From SLNP01 sp964568875 (GTDB taxonomy: Bacteria; Bacteroidota; Bacteroidia; Bacteroidales; VadinHA17): 64,000 nucleotides of DNA. Location: assembly GCA_964568875.1 (NCBI GenBank), contig CAZMSH010000012.1, positions 1-64,000 on the forward strand. The letters are read 5' to 3'. A model generated the notes under the pieces. The model worked only from the letters and a program-made list of their open reading frames with translations, was not told the DNA's origin and made no database searches. Positions 26,564 to 34,770 of the stretch are shown here, one piece after another; positions within the stretch are counted from its first letter, which is position 1, and each line of letters opens with the position of its first letter. A program made the translations under genes and the position numbers.

Positions 26564-27765
26564 GTTTTAGCCTTTCTGGTTGCTTTAACAGTGTTACTAC
26601 CGTCACTGTTCAATGCAATTCTTATACAGGTGCCCTTGCCTGGCTCTGATGATTGAACGAATATCCTGCCTTTGTGATAATCTTCAATTATTCTCTTGGC
26701 AAGAGAAAGTCCCAGCCCCCAGCCTGTTTTTTTCGTCGTATATCCGGGACTGAAGATGGAGGTGAATGCCCTCCTGGGCACCCCTTTTCCGGTATCACAA
26801 AAGTCAATCATAAGATAATCCTGGAGTGATGAGAAGATTATGGAAATTGTTCCTTTGCCTTCCATGGCATCTATTGCATTCTTGCACAGATTCTCAACAA
26901 CCCATTCGAAAAGCTCGCTGTTAATCTCTGCAATTGCTTTTCCTTCAGGAGTCTGGTTGATTATACTATACATGACCTTCGATGAGGTTCTTTTTTTCAG
27001 ATAATTGACAGTATTTTCTGTCAGTTCAACAAGGTCATGACTTCTTAGCTCGGGTTTTGAACCTATTCCTGAAAACCGTGAGGTTATCTTTTCAAGTCTT
27101 TGAATATCTTTCTGCATTTCTGATGAAAGCTCCTCATCCGGATATTTTTCCCGTAATAAATCAAGCCATGCTGAAAGTGATGATACCGGCGTACCAAGCT
27201 GGTGAGCTGTCTCCTTCGACATTCCGACCCATACCTGGTTCTCTTCAGCCTTCCGTGAAGAGCTGAACGCCATATATGAGACACCTCCGAAGAAGATGAT
27301 AACAACGAACTGAATCCAGGGATAGTATCTGACTTTCTTCAGAATGATGGAATCCTTATAATAGATAAGATTTACATGACCCTCGCCCAGATCTATCCTT
27401 ATCGGCTCCCTCCTTTCAGATATCTTCCTTAACTCATTTACGAGATAATCAGGGTCTTTTTTAATGCGGCTTTCCCTGAAGTTTGCTGATGAAATGATAT
27501 TGCCCCGGCCATCGGTAAGTATAAGCGGGACTGTGGAGTTGTTTTCTATTATGGTTGCGGTTAACTCAAGATCTTCAGACTCATTTTCGTCGGCGGTAAC
27601 AATCTTACGTGTGGCCATGGCCCATAATTCTACCCTGCTGCGCTCTTCAGCTTCAAGGTGCTTGACAAGGCTACGTGTGTATCTTGCCGATGCAAGTCCT
27701 ATCAGCGGAGCAATGACCCCGATCAGCAATGCCTTCAGCAATATTTTACGCCGGTATATATTCAC
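26560..27765 (-). CDS. Sensor histidine kinase
   Basis: Membrane histidine kinase (401 aa) with two transmembrane segments (about 9-27 and 149-167) enclosing a short periplasmic domain. The phospho-acceptor is H188 in MSKETAHQLGTPVSSL. The ATPase domain is complete: N-box VENLCKNAIDAMEG, G1 CDTGKGVP and G2 TGWGLGLSLAKRI. No response regulator gene adjoins it, so the partner is unknown. It overlaps the U32 gene by four bases downstream and follows the AsmA-like gene by four bases, which suggests a single operon. Confidence 0.93.
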   Translation of the reverse strand: MNIYRRKILLKALLIGVIAPLIGLASARYTRSLVKHLEAEERSRVELWAMATRKIVTADENESEDLELTATIIENNSTVPLILTDGRGNIISSANFRESRIKKDPDYLVNELRKISERREPIRIDLGEGHVNLIYYKDSIILKKVRYYPWIQFVVIIFFGGVSYMAFSSSRKAEENQVWVGMSKETAHQLGTPVSSLSAWLDLLREKYPDEELSSEMQKDIQRLEKITSRFSGIGSKPELRSHDLVELTENTVNYLKKRTSSKVMYSIINQTPEGKAIAEINSELFEWVVENLCKNAIDAMEGKGTISIIFSSLQDYLMIDFCDTGKGVPRRAFTSIFSPGYTTKKTGWGLGLSLAKRIIEDYHKGRIFVQSSEPGKGTCIRIALNSDGSNTVKATRKAKT

Positions 27766-27769
27766 AGAC

Positions 27770-30361
27770 TCAGCCTTTAATGATTTTGTTGAATAATGAC
27801 CTTACCGGGTTGCTCCTCTGGTCCTTTTTAGCAGTGTCGGCTTTAATGGAATCTGGCTCAATTACTTCATCCCATATTAGTTTAAACCTGGGTTTCTGCT
27901 CTTCCTGCCTGACTATGGTTGTATCTTTACCATACCATCCCAGTTCCTCTTTAAGGATTACCTTCAGAGATTGTTTTTCTTTTCGAAGGTCTTCCCTGAT
28001 GTTATTCCTGGCGGCTCTTGCATCATAGGTAATTACCTCTTTTTCGTCTTTACGGCTAAGAACCAGAAAGAGTGACGTTCTGCCCAGCTCATCGTCCTCA
28101 ACAATGCCGAACTCATTGCTGGTGCTTTTTTCGGGAGCCTTGCGGCTAAGTATCTGCGACAACAATACCCTGAGGTGATATTCATAATCACCATTAAAAT
28201 TATGTTTTCCGCTTATTCCGAAATCAGCTGCCGACGACCTTATCTCCATCTGCGGTATTGCAAAGGTCCCTTCCCTGATATAGAATTCATTTTCAAGTTT
28301 TGAAAACCTGATATTCTCGAGTTCACTGATCTCAATAAACCTCGATAGGTTCATAACAGGCATGAATTTAAGCAGTTCGCCGTTATCAATCGAAAAGGAA
28401 CCTTCTGACGAGATTGACCACAAATCAGGTTTAAACTTTTCATCAAGATCCATCAGCATATCATATTTTCCTGTAAGTGAGCCCCTCAGGTTCTCAGCTA
28501 CAATAAAGTCCTGTCCGAAATTATTGAAAGAGACAAATGCATTGTTGATGTCTATAGAATTAAAAGTCAGTCGTGTGTCAATACCGAAACTCCCGTCGCC
28601 TTTTCCGGCAAGCAGGGCCGAGCCTTTTACTTCTCCATTCATTGATTTCAGAATGAGGTCATCGACAAGAAGCCTTCCCGCAGAGTAAACAATGCTTCCC
28701 GATGCATCATATGCTGAAAAGGCTTTGTGATGAAACTCACCAATTGAGAAACTTACATCTGCCATATACCCCTGCGGTAATCTGAAGGAACCGGTACTGT
28801 CATGCCGTTCGCTGTTACCTTTCCGCTTAAGCATCTCTGGTGTCAAAAAGGGCGATTCAATATAACCGTTTATTTCAACCAAAGCCGCGTCTCCTCTTAC
28901 CCATCGTGCAAAGTTCCGTATTTCGCCGTCAGCCTTGATTTTTTGCCCGTTTACTCCTATCTCCAGGCTGTCGACCCACAGGTTTTCTGAAAGCATCAGG
29001 TTCCCGTTAATTTCTGAAAGGGAGTAATTATTCAGGCTAAGTGATACTGACGAGAGCCAAAGGTTGGCAACAGGATTCATTGCTGCAATGCCCCTGAGTG
29101 TGACTTTTCCATCTTCAGGGAGCCTGCTGCTGAACGTAATAGAAGCTCTTACATTCCCTGTTGCATCTGAAGGGAAGGCACCACCTGGTACTTCTGCTAT
29201 TTCAGCCAGATCGAGTACCGTGTTTATGTCTGCTTTCAGATAAGGTCTTGTAAAGTCAGTATATGAAAGAGAGCCTCTTATTGATGAATTACTGGTATTA
29301 ATATCGACCTTGTCGAACACGAGCTGAGAGGAGGTTGCATTCAGACTCCCGCCATTTGTATAGAATCCTGATAACGAGCTTTCAATGAACCGTATTCCGG
29401 TTCCCGGGACTTCAAACCCCGCTCCATTCAAAGAAAATGCCACCTCATACTTCAGCTTTGATTCGGTTGAATGAATTCCTTCTATATGGCAAACAGCGTT
29501 TAGCTTGCCTGATGGCCTGTATCGGAGCCAGCTACTGAGTTTGTCGGGCAGAAAGCCTGACAATGACTTTATATCTGTATTCTCAGAGCTTATGGTAATA
29601 TCAGTTCTTCCGGTGCCTGTTGCAAATAAGCCCTCTATCGAAAAGATCATTTCCTGCAGTTCCATTTTCCCTTTGTTAAGAGTAACTGCAGTGTCAGATT
29701 TATGAAGATCGAGAGAGAGTGACCCGTCGACACTGTTTCTGATGTTAATGCCGTTCATCGAAAGATTGTGAAGCCTGAAAGACCCCTCAGCCCTGAGTCT
29801 TATATCGGAGCCCGCGATGGCCCCGTTAAGACGGGCCATACCGATATTGGTTTCATTATAAACCTCTTTAAGTTCGTTGACAATGTTCACCGTGATGTCA
29901 TTGATCCTGATATTCTTCAGATTAACCGACACCATCTGATTATTATCTCCTGGTAAGGTTTCGAATGAAGGGAGATTTGACATCCCGTTTTCTGCTGTAA
30001 GTATATTAATATTACCTCCTGCAATACCTACCCATTCTATTGTGTAGTTTTTCCTCAGGAGGTTCATTATTCTGAACTCAAGAGATACCATGGATGCGGT
30101 TACAATTGTATCGTTCCCGTTTACCGCTTCAGGACCCCTTACTGTGACATCTTCTAGTACAAACGAAGCCCTTGGGAATCTTTTGAGAAGAGTCAGTTTC
30201 GAACCAGATATTGTTGTTTTTAGCTCCGATCTGTTGTTTATTTCACTGATGAATATCTCAGCAACCCTGTCTTTGTAAACCATTGTAATTACAAGCAGGG
30301 TCATTAGTATAAGACCGGCAGCAAATAATAACAAACGTACTGGTTTTCGCAGTATTTTCAT
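27770..30361 (-). CDS. AsmA-like envelope protein
   Basis: Large protein (863 aa) with one N-terminal membrane anchor (about 9-28, LLLFAAGLILMTLLVITMVY) and a long beta-rich periplasmic region. The early segment SGSKLTLLKRFPRASFVLEDVTVRG and the later repeated short strands (NINDITVNI, LRGIAAMNPVANLWLSS, VEINGYIESPFLTPEML) are typical of AsmA/YhdP-type proteins. Members are implicated in lipid transfer to, or homeostasis of, the outer membrane. The C-terminal 60 residues are charged and polar. The role here is inferred from family only. Confidence 0.85.
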   Translation of the reverse strand: MKILRKPVRLLLFAAGLILMTLLVITMVYKDRVAEIFISEINNRSELKTTISGSKLTLLKRFPRASFVLEDVTVRGPEAVNGNDTIVTASMVSLEFRIMNLLRKNYTIEWVGIAGGNINILTAENGMSNLPSFETLPGDNNQMVSVNLKNIRINDITVNIVNELKEVYNETNIGMARLNGAIAGSDIRLRAEGSFRLHNLSMNGINIRNSVDGSLSLDLHKSDTAVTLNKGKMELQEMIFSIEGLFATGTGRTDITISSENTDIKSLSGFLPDKLSSWLRYRPSGKLNAVCHIEGIHSTESKLKYEVAFSLNGAGFEVPGTGIRFIESSLSGFYTNGGSLNATSSQLVFDKVDINTSNSSIRGSLSYTDFTRPYLKADINTVLDLAEIAEVPGGAFPSDATGNVRASITFSSRLPEDGKVTLRGIAAMNPVANLWLSSVSLSLNNYSLSEINGNLMLSENLWVDSLEIGVNGQKIKADGEIRNFARWVRGDAALVEINGYIESPFLTPEMLKRKGNSERHDSTGSFRLPQGYMADVSFSIGEFHHKAFSAYDASGSIVYSAGRLLVDDLILKSMNGEVKGSALLAGKGDGSFGIDTRLTFNSIDINNAFVSFNNFGQDFIVAENLRGSLTGKYDMLMDLDEKFKPDLWSISSEGSFSIDNGELLKFMPVMNLSRFIEISELENIRFSKLENEFYIREGTFAIPQMEIRSSAADFGISGKHNFNGDYEYHLRVLLSQILSRKAPEKSTSNEFGIVEDDELGRTSLFLVLSRKDEKEVITYDARAARNNIREDLRKEKQSLKVILKEELGWYGKDTTIVRQEEQKPRFKLIWDEVIEPDSIKADTAKKDQRSNPVRSLFNKIIKG

Positions 30362-30396
30362 TCGACATCAGTGAGCGTCAGTGATTCAACTTATAA

Positions 30397-31104
30397 TTAT
30401 TGAAGCAGGAATGACAGGTTGTCGCTTACATCCATTTCTGCCGGGGTGTTGCCACGAAGGAAAATTCTCGCCTTCCTGGGCCCGATAAGCTTCATGCGCT
30501 CATTTTCAACCAGCAGCATAGTACCTTCCCTGAGGCCTACAACATAAATGCCCGGATTGACTTCGATGAACTCCTCTATTCTCTGTTCTCTTGTTTCTCC
30601 TGCATGTCCTTCAGGATTGGCATCCAGATAATGCGGATTTATCTGGAAAGGTATGAAGCCGAAAGCATTGAATGAATCCGGTTCGGTAATTGCCATATCA
30701 TTTGTTGTACGGATAGTAGGGCATGCGAGGTTTGAACCTGCACTCCAGCCAATATAAGGAGTACCTGACAGCACTTTTTTCCTTATAGGTTCCACCAGCC
30801 CGTTATCCTGCACCATCTTCAGCAATTGCCAGGTATTTCCCCCGCCAACTACGATTGCCTCAGCCTCCTCAGCCGCCTTTACCGGGTCTTTGAACCTGTG
30901 TATCGATATTACATCATGACCGACTTCTCTGAACCTGTTCTGGACCTTTTCTTCATAGATGTCAAATGAAAATGTTACTGCCGCATAAGGGATGAACAAT
31001 GCCTTCACCGGCTTTTCCCCCAGAAATTCCCTTATCTTATGCTTCGGATAGTCAAGATACTCTTCGCCTGCATTTGTCGAATTGCTGATAAGTAGTAGTC
31101 TCAT
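30397..31104 (-). CDS. pepE: Dipeptidase E (peptidase S51)
   Basis: Serine peptidase of family S51 (235 aa), class I glutamine amidotransferase-like fold, which hydrolyses dipeptides with N-terminal aspartate. Diagnostic segments are VVGGGNTWQLLK around residue 86 and YIGWSAGSNLACPTIRTTNDMAI around 117, which contains the nucleophilic serine. INPHYLDANPEGHAGETREQR carries the histidine region. It lies 32 bases after the MoeB/ThiF-type gene on the same strand. Cytoplasmic peptide recycling is the expected role. Confidence 0.92.
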   Translation of the reverse strand: MRLLLISNSTNAGEEYLDYPKHKIREFLGEKPVKALFIPYAAVTFSFDIYEEKVQNRFREVGHDVISIHRFKDPVKAAEEAEAIVVGGGNTWQLLKMVQDNGLVEPIRKKVLSGTPYIGWSAGSNLACPTIRTTNDMAITEPDSFNAFGFIPFQINPHYLDANPEGHAGETREQRIEEFIEVNPGIYVVGLREGTMLLVENERMKLIGPRKARIFLRGNTPAEMDVSDNLSFLLQ

Positions 31105-31136
31105 AATTATTGTTTTAAGAGTTAATGATTCTGAAA

Positions 31137-31877
31137 TTATCTCTGTTGTTCAATGTTACTGCGCCTAATTCGGGTAAGCATATACTGGTGTGTAAGAATA
31201 TTGAATGTCAGTAGTTTATCTGCCAGTACCTCTCCGTAACCTGTTATTATCTTAATTGCCTCAAAGGCCATCATGGCTCCTGTAACTCCCGGAAGCATTC
31301 CGAAGAGTCCGGCCTGTGAAGGGTCAGGATCGCGCATTTTTTCCGGATCTACCGGATTATAGCTTTGATAGGATCCGCTTCCTCTGTAATTGAATACCGA
31401 AACTTGTCCTTCATGGCCGAAAATTGCTCCGTGGATCATTGGCTTGCCGGTTTTGGAACAGACATTATCGATCACATAACGGGTTTCGTAGTTGTCTGTT
31501 GCATCAATCACCATATCCCATTTAGAGATAATTTTTTCAGCATTGGTGGCTGTGAGCCTGATGTTATATATTTCGGTTTTTGTCAGACTGCTCTGCCTGT
31601 TAAGTATATCTCTGGCAATAATAGACTTTAGTTTACCCAGATCATGGCCTCCGTATAGTATCTGTCTGTGAATATTCGATTCGTTAACCATATCGAATTC
31701 TACTATCCCCAGAAAACCAACACCAGCGGCATTAAGATACTGAAGCACCGGACAACCGAGACCGCCTGCACCGACAATCAGCACCTTTGCCTGCCTGATA
31801 GCTTCCTGTCCCTTTTCTCCTATGCCCGGAAGCATTATTTGTCTTGAAAATCTCCTTTTCTCCCTTTCAGTGAGCAT
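31137..31877 (-). CDS. MoeB/ThiF/HesA-type adenylyltransferase lacking the zinc cysteines
   Basis: E1-like enzyme (246 aa) that adenylates the C-terminal glycine of a MoaD or ThiS sulfur carrier. The ATP-binding VGAGGLGCPVLQYL (about 35-48) and the segment SNIHRQILY are present. The CxxC zinc motif of E. coli MoeB and ThiF is absent: the equivalent segment reads GSYQSYNPVDPEK, and the later cysteine motif is DPSQAGLFGMLPGV. Only two cysteines remain (in LGCP and DNVCSK). A metal-free variant is likely; some Bacteroidetes ThiF-like proteins appear to share this. The carrier could be MoaD at 138-371 or a ThiS elsewhere. Confidence 0.87.
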   Translation of the reverse strand: MLTEREKRRFSRQIMLPGIGEKGQEAIRQAKVLIVGAGGLGCPVLQYLNAAGVGFLGIVEFDMVNESNIHRQILYGGHDLGKLKSIIARDILNRQSSLTKTEIYNIRLTATNAEKIISKWDMVIDATDNYETRYVIDNVCSKTGKPMIHGAIFGHEGQVSVFNYRGSGSYQSYNPVDPEKMRDPDPSQAGLFGMLPGVTGAMMAFEAIKIITGYGEVLADKLLTFNILTHQYMLTRIRRSNIEQQR

Positions 31878-31913
31878 CTCTGTCCCTCCGCTTCAAGTAA
31901 TTGCGTGTTGAGA

Positions 31914-31921
31914 CAAAGATA
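31914..31921 (-). promoter_or_regulatory. Candidate -7 box for the MoeB-like to U32 operon
   Basis: Plus-strand CAAAGATA reads TATCTTTG on the minus strand, matching TAnnTTTG, 36 bases upstream of the MoeB-like start. It lies directly beside the terminator at 31930-31957, and no -33 element is clear. Confidence 0.35.
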
Positions 31922-31929
31922 AATAAAAA

Positions 31930-31957
31930 GGCGTAACGGCATGCCAGCCGTTACGCC
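31930..31957 (-). terminator. Intrinsic terminator after the sigma/anti-sigma/beta-barrel operon
   Basis: Perfect 11-bp stem GGCGTAACGGC / GCCGTTACGCC with a six-base loop. On the minus strand the stem is followed by TTTTTATTTAT. It lies 22 bases after the stop of the beta-barrel gene and is the clearest rho-independent terminator in the window. Confidence 0.85.
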
Positions 31958-31979
31958 CCGTAGTATTCACTAACTGTTT

Positions 31980-32936
31980 TTACCAGATGGTCCAGGAGAC
32001 ACCTATTTCAAAGGGATTTAACACAGGGCCTTTCCCTTCCCGGAACAATGGTGTCATATAGTATGTTGCATAGAGATTAATGTCGTCGTATCCGGCTCTG
32101 GCTGTAAATCCATAGCGCAGCATGTTAAGACTGAAATCACCCTGTTCCTTTACTTTCTGCTTGCCTTCCCAGTAATAAACGGTCTTGGTGTTTGAACCTA
32201 TCTTTACTGCTCCGATCGGTCCTGCGGCAAGATTAACATATCTTGAACCTGCCGGTATCTGCAGCTCCAATAGTAAGGGAACGGAAAGATACCTTGTGGC
32301 AAGCTTGCTCTTTTCATAAACAATACCTTCAGGCGGATACAATGGTTCTATAATGCCGTTTTCCTGCTTTGTGATACTGTTGTTACCCTCAAAGAAATAA
32401 TTATTCATGTTATAACCTATTCCTGATACCAGACCAATACGCCTGGTAATACCTATGTTAACCTGGGCAAAATTGAGGTTTACATTTATTGACTTGCCAG
32501 AGTTCAACGTCATATAGTAATCTTCATCAGGCAGGACCATGCTGTAGTCTGAGGTCAGAAAATTATTGAACCCTATTTCTATTCCGCCCCAGCTACCCTT
32601 AAAGTAGGTTCTGGGCCTTCTACCCTCATCAGATCTCCCGGAATTAAACTCTCTTGAGAAAATTTCTTCCTCAGAATCTTCCTCAAATTTTTTTACCGAT
32701 ACTCTCCGTCCTTCCAGCATCTCGAGGATTTCGATTCCGCGGTTACCTATACGCAGTGATTGTGATTCGGGTGTGCCTTTAAATGAAAGCATCTCTTCGC
32801 CTAAAGTTATTCTTGTGTCAGTTATAACTTTTTCTGACCCGGGCCTTGTCGATGCAACAAGTTTGGTCGAATCATCCTGAGTGATTGCAGGGTAAGCCAG
32901 GGTAAATGCTACTGTTAATAAAACAAATCTTTTCAT
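31980..32936 (-). CDS. Outer-membrane beta-barrel protein of the ECF sigma operon
   Basis: Predicted outer-membrane barrel (318 aa) with a signal peptide (MKRFVLLTVAFTLAYPAITQ). After a polar N-terminal region of about 100 residues come alternating beta-strands such as GSWGGIEIGFNNFL, VNLNFAQVNIGITRRIGLVSGIGYNMNNYFF, YLSVPLLLELQIPAG and INLYATYYMTPLF. The C-terminus ends in aromatic residues (EIGVSWTIW), as expected for insertion by the BAM complex. It is the third gene after an ECF sigma factor and an anti-sigma-like protein, and may be part of the stress response or its sensor. Cargo is unknown. Confidence 0.82.
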   Translation of the reverse strand: MKRFVLLTVAFTLAYPAITQDDSTKLVASTRPGSEKVITDTRITLGEEMLSFKGTPESQSLRIGNRGIEILEMLEGRRVSVKKFEEDSEEEIFSREFNSGRSDEGRRPRTYFKGSWGGIEIGFNNFLTSDYSMVLPDEDYYMTLNSGKSINVNLNFAQVNIGITRRIGLVSGIGYNMNNYFFEGNNSITKQENGIIEPLYPPEGIVYEKSKLATRYLSVPLLLELQIPAGSRYVNLAAGPIGAVKIGSNTKTVYYWEGKQKVKEQGDFSLNMLRYGFTARAGYDDINLYATYYMTPLFREGKGPVLNPFEIGVSWTIW

Positions 32937-32999
32937 GGTATTATTAAGATTAAAAATTTAACTGGTTTTGATTGTGGGACGAACTATCCCTTGAAAAAG

Positions 33000-34061
33000 T
33001 TACTGGTCAGCTGTGATTTTTTTTACCGGAGCCTGAAATTTGATAAGTCTTGAGCTGAACATTACTGCCTCAGGATCATCCCGGCCCTCTTTTACGAATT
33101 CAAGGTTCATATCCCAGCCGAGAAGCTTGTTGACTCCTGTAATTCCCGCTGATGCTATCTCATAGGCCTTTATGGGTGAGCGATCAGGAATCTCTTCTCC
33201 CAGTATTCTTTCACGGAATGCCATTGCAAGATAATTACGCAGTGTCAGAGGGCCCTGATATTCCACCGGAGCTGTGGTGTAGATGTCTGTAAGACCCGGG
33301 GTCTCAAAATTTCCTGCTATCCTTACCATAGCAGGTTCACCTGCCAACGGCATGATAATTTTCCTCTCAATAACCTCCGGTTTCTCAACCTCTGCTGCTT
33401 CAATCAATGTCTCCGCCACCCTTACAATTTCAACCTGGGATTTCTGCGGTTCAACCGGAGAGATTGTTTTGTCTGCCGGAATTTCTTCTTCCTGTTTCTG
33501 TTCCTGTTCCTGCACCGTACCGCTGACGGAGGCTGTAACTTCGGATGCAGGAATGACTGCCGGATCGGTTGAATTATTGGTCAGGGCTATTACAAGTATT
33601 GCCACTGAGGCTGCGGCTGCCATAACCAGGGTAGCCACTCTGGTCACCCTCACAAACGGGGTAACCCTTTTAAGGCCGTTCTTCAAAGGGTAAGAGATAT
33701 CTTCTGCCGGGAGACGGAGCCTTTTATATAAATTATATGTTACAGCCCTCTTTTCATCGGCAAGCACAAAAGATTCAAACTCCTCCTGCTGTTCTGCGGT
33801 GAGATCGCCTTCTGCCGAGGCGATGCACAGGTATTCAAACTGTTCTTCACTAAGGTCGGAGTAGCTTTTCAGCAGCCGGCTCTTGAAAGGGTATTTCTTC
33901 TCTGGCTGAGCAGAAATTACAGGTATATCGCCCGTCAAGCTGTCGAAGAGACCGGGTTCCTCTTCAAGGAACCGGAAGAGCTCCCTGGTGCCCTCCTCGC
34001 TGAGACTGCCTGCCAGGTAGCGTTCCATCAATTCTTCGATATGTTGCCTGCTCTTATTCAT
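33000..34061 (-). CDS. Single-pass anti-sigma-like membrane protein
   Basis: Predicted regulator of the adjacent ECF sigma factor (353 aa). The cytoplasmic N-terminal 130 residues contain two helical segments resembling anti-sigma domains (IEELMERYLAGSLSEEGTREL and YLCIASAEGDLTAEQQEEFESF). One transmembrane helix follows (about 139-160, VATLVMAAAASVAILVIAL). The periplasmic part has a Glu/Gln/Lys-rich linker and a C-terminal region of unknown fold. There is no zinc HxxxCxxC motif. Operon order sigma, anti-sigma-like, beta-barrel with a 4-base gap supports the role, which is otherwise inferred. Confidence 0.75.
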   Translation of the reverse strand: MNKSRQHIEELMERYLAGSLSEEGTRELFRFLEEEPGLFDSLTGDIPVISAQPEKKYPFKSRLLKSYSDLSEEQFEYLCIASAEGDLTAEQQEEFESFVLADEKRAVTYNLYKRLRLPAEDISYPLKNGLKRVTPFVRVTRVATLVMAAAASVAILVIALTNNSTDPAVIPASEVTASVSGTVQEQEQKQEEEIPADKTISPVEPQKSQVEIVRVAETLIEAAEVEKPEVIERKIIMPLAGEPAMVRIAGNFETPGLTDIYTTAPVEYQGPLTLRNYLAMAFRERILGEEIPDRSPIKAYEIASAGITGVNKLLGWDMNLEFVKEGRDDPEAVMFSSRLIKFQAPVKKITADQ

Positions 34062-34065
34062 TACT

Positions 34066-34551
34066 TTACACTACTGCCTCTATTGTGCCGATATATCTTT
34101 TAAGCTCCATCCGGCCCCTGTATATGCTTATTTTTACCTGTGCTTCACTCATGCCTGTTATCTCTCCGATCTCCTTGTAACTGTAGCCTTCATAGTCGCG
34201 AAGCATTATCACCGATCTTTGCTGCTCCGGCAGCCTGGCGAGAGCCTGGTTGAGAACCTCGGAAAGGTCTGTATAGGAACCTTCATAATAAAGCTCCCTG
34301 TCATTATGTTCTCCGGTCAGCACCATTTTTGATTCCCGTCTCAGCATATCAATCATCTGGTTGTAAGCCGTTGTGAAAAGCCACGACCTGGCCACCTTGT
34401 AATCTATCTCCGCAACATGCATCCACAGCTTTTCAAAGCTGTCCTGCACCACATCAGACGCACGGTCACCATCCCTGAGGTTTTTGAGGATAAACCTGTA
34501 TACCCCGTCAGAATACTCTTCAACAGCTTTATTGTACTCTTTTACTGTCAT
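34066..34551 (-). CDS. ECF-type RNA polymerase sigma factor
   Basis: Sigma-70 family factor (161 aa) with only regions 2 and 4, as in the extracytoplasmic function group. Region 2 is DGVYRFILKNLRDGDRASDVVQDSFEKLWMH with SWLFTTAYNQMIDMLRRE; region 4 is LPEQQRSVIMLRDYEGYSYKEIGEITGMSEAQVKISIYRGR. It starts a three-gene operon with an anti-sigma-like protein four bases later and a beta-barrel protein. A heptamer repeat array lies upstream, between it and the GH16-like gene, so the promoter may be close to or within that array. Confidence 0.94.
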   Translation of the reverse strand: MTVKEYNKAVEEYSDGVYRFILKNLRDGDRASDVVQDSFEKLWMHVAEIDYKVARSWLFTTAYNQMIDMLRRESKMVLTGEHNDRELYYEGSYTDLSEVLNQALARLPEQQRSVIMLRDYEGYSYKEIGEITGMSEAQVKISIYRGRMELKRYIGTIEAVV

Positions 34552-34620
34552 AATCCGGATTACAAAACTGAGACGTATTAAGAGACGGGAAAGTTACAAA
34601 AAAGATGCAGCAATATTCAG

Positions 34621-34690
34621 TTATCAGTTATCAGTTATCAGGTATCAGGTATCAGGTATCAGGTATCAGGTATCAGGTATCAGGTATCAG
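34621..34690. repeat. Heptamer tandem array, TTATCAG x3 then GTATCAG x7
   Basis: Ten uninterrupted 7-base units with one base difference between the first three and the last seven, 70 bases in all. A second short series follows at 34701-34721 (ATACCGC, ATACCCC, ATACCGA). Its ATACC can pair with GGTAT of the array, so several alternative hairpins are possible. A third series, TTAATCG x2, is at 34742-34755. The array lies between the GH16-like stop and the ECF sigma start. Such arrays commonly change length by replication slippage. Confidence 0.9.
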
Positions 34691-34741
34691 GTCATACTGA
34701 ATACCGCATACCCCATACCGAAGTCTGCAAACCTTAAACTT

Positions 34742-34755
34742 TTAATCGTTAATCG
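34742..34755. repeat. TTAATCG heptamer pair after the GH16-like gene
   Basis: Two copies of TTAATCG, continuing as TAAAACT, begin 16 bases beyond the GH16-like stop. The same heptamer (in phase CGTTAAT) occurs twice in the array at 8246-8294, also at the 3' end of a minus-strand gene. This points to a dispersed repeat family. Confidence 0.6.
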
Positions 34756-34770
34756 TAAAACTTATATCCC

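Noticed and set aside
34621..34690. CRISPR array
   Set aside because: The units are 7 bases, contiguous and without spacers; no cas gene occurs in the window.
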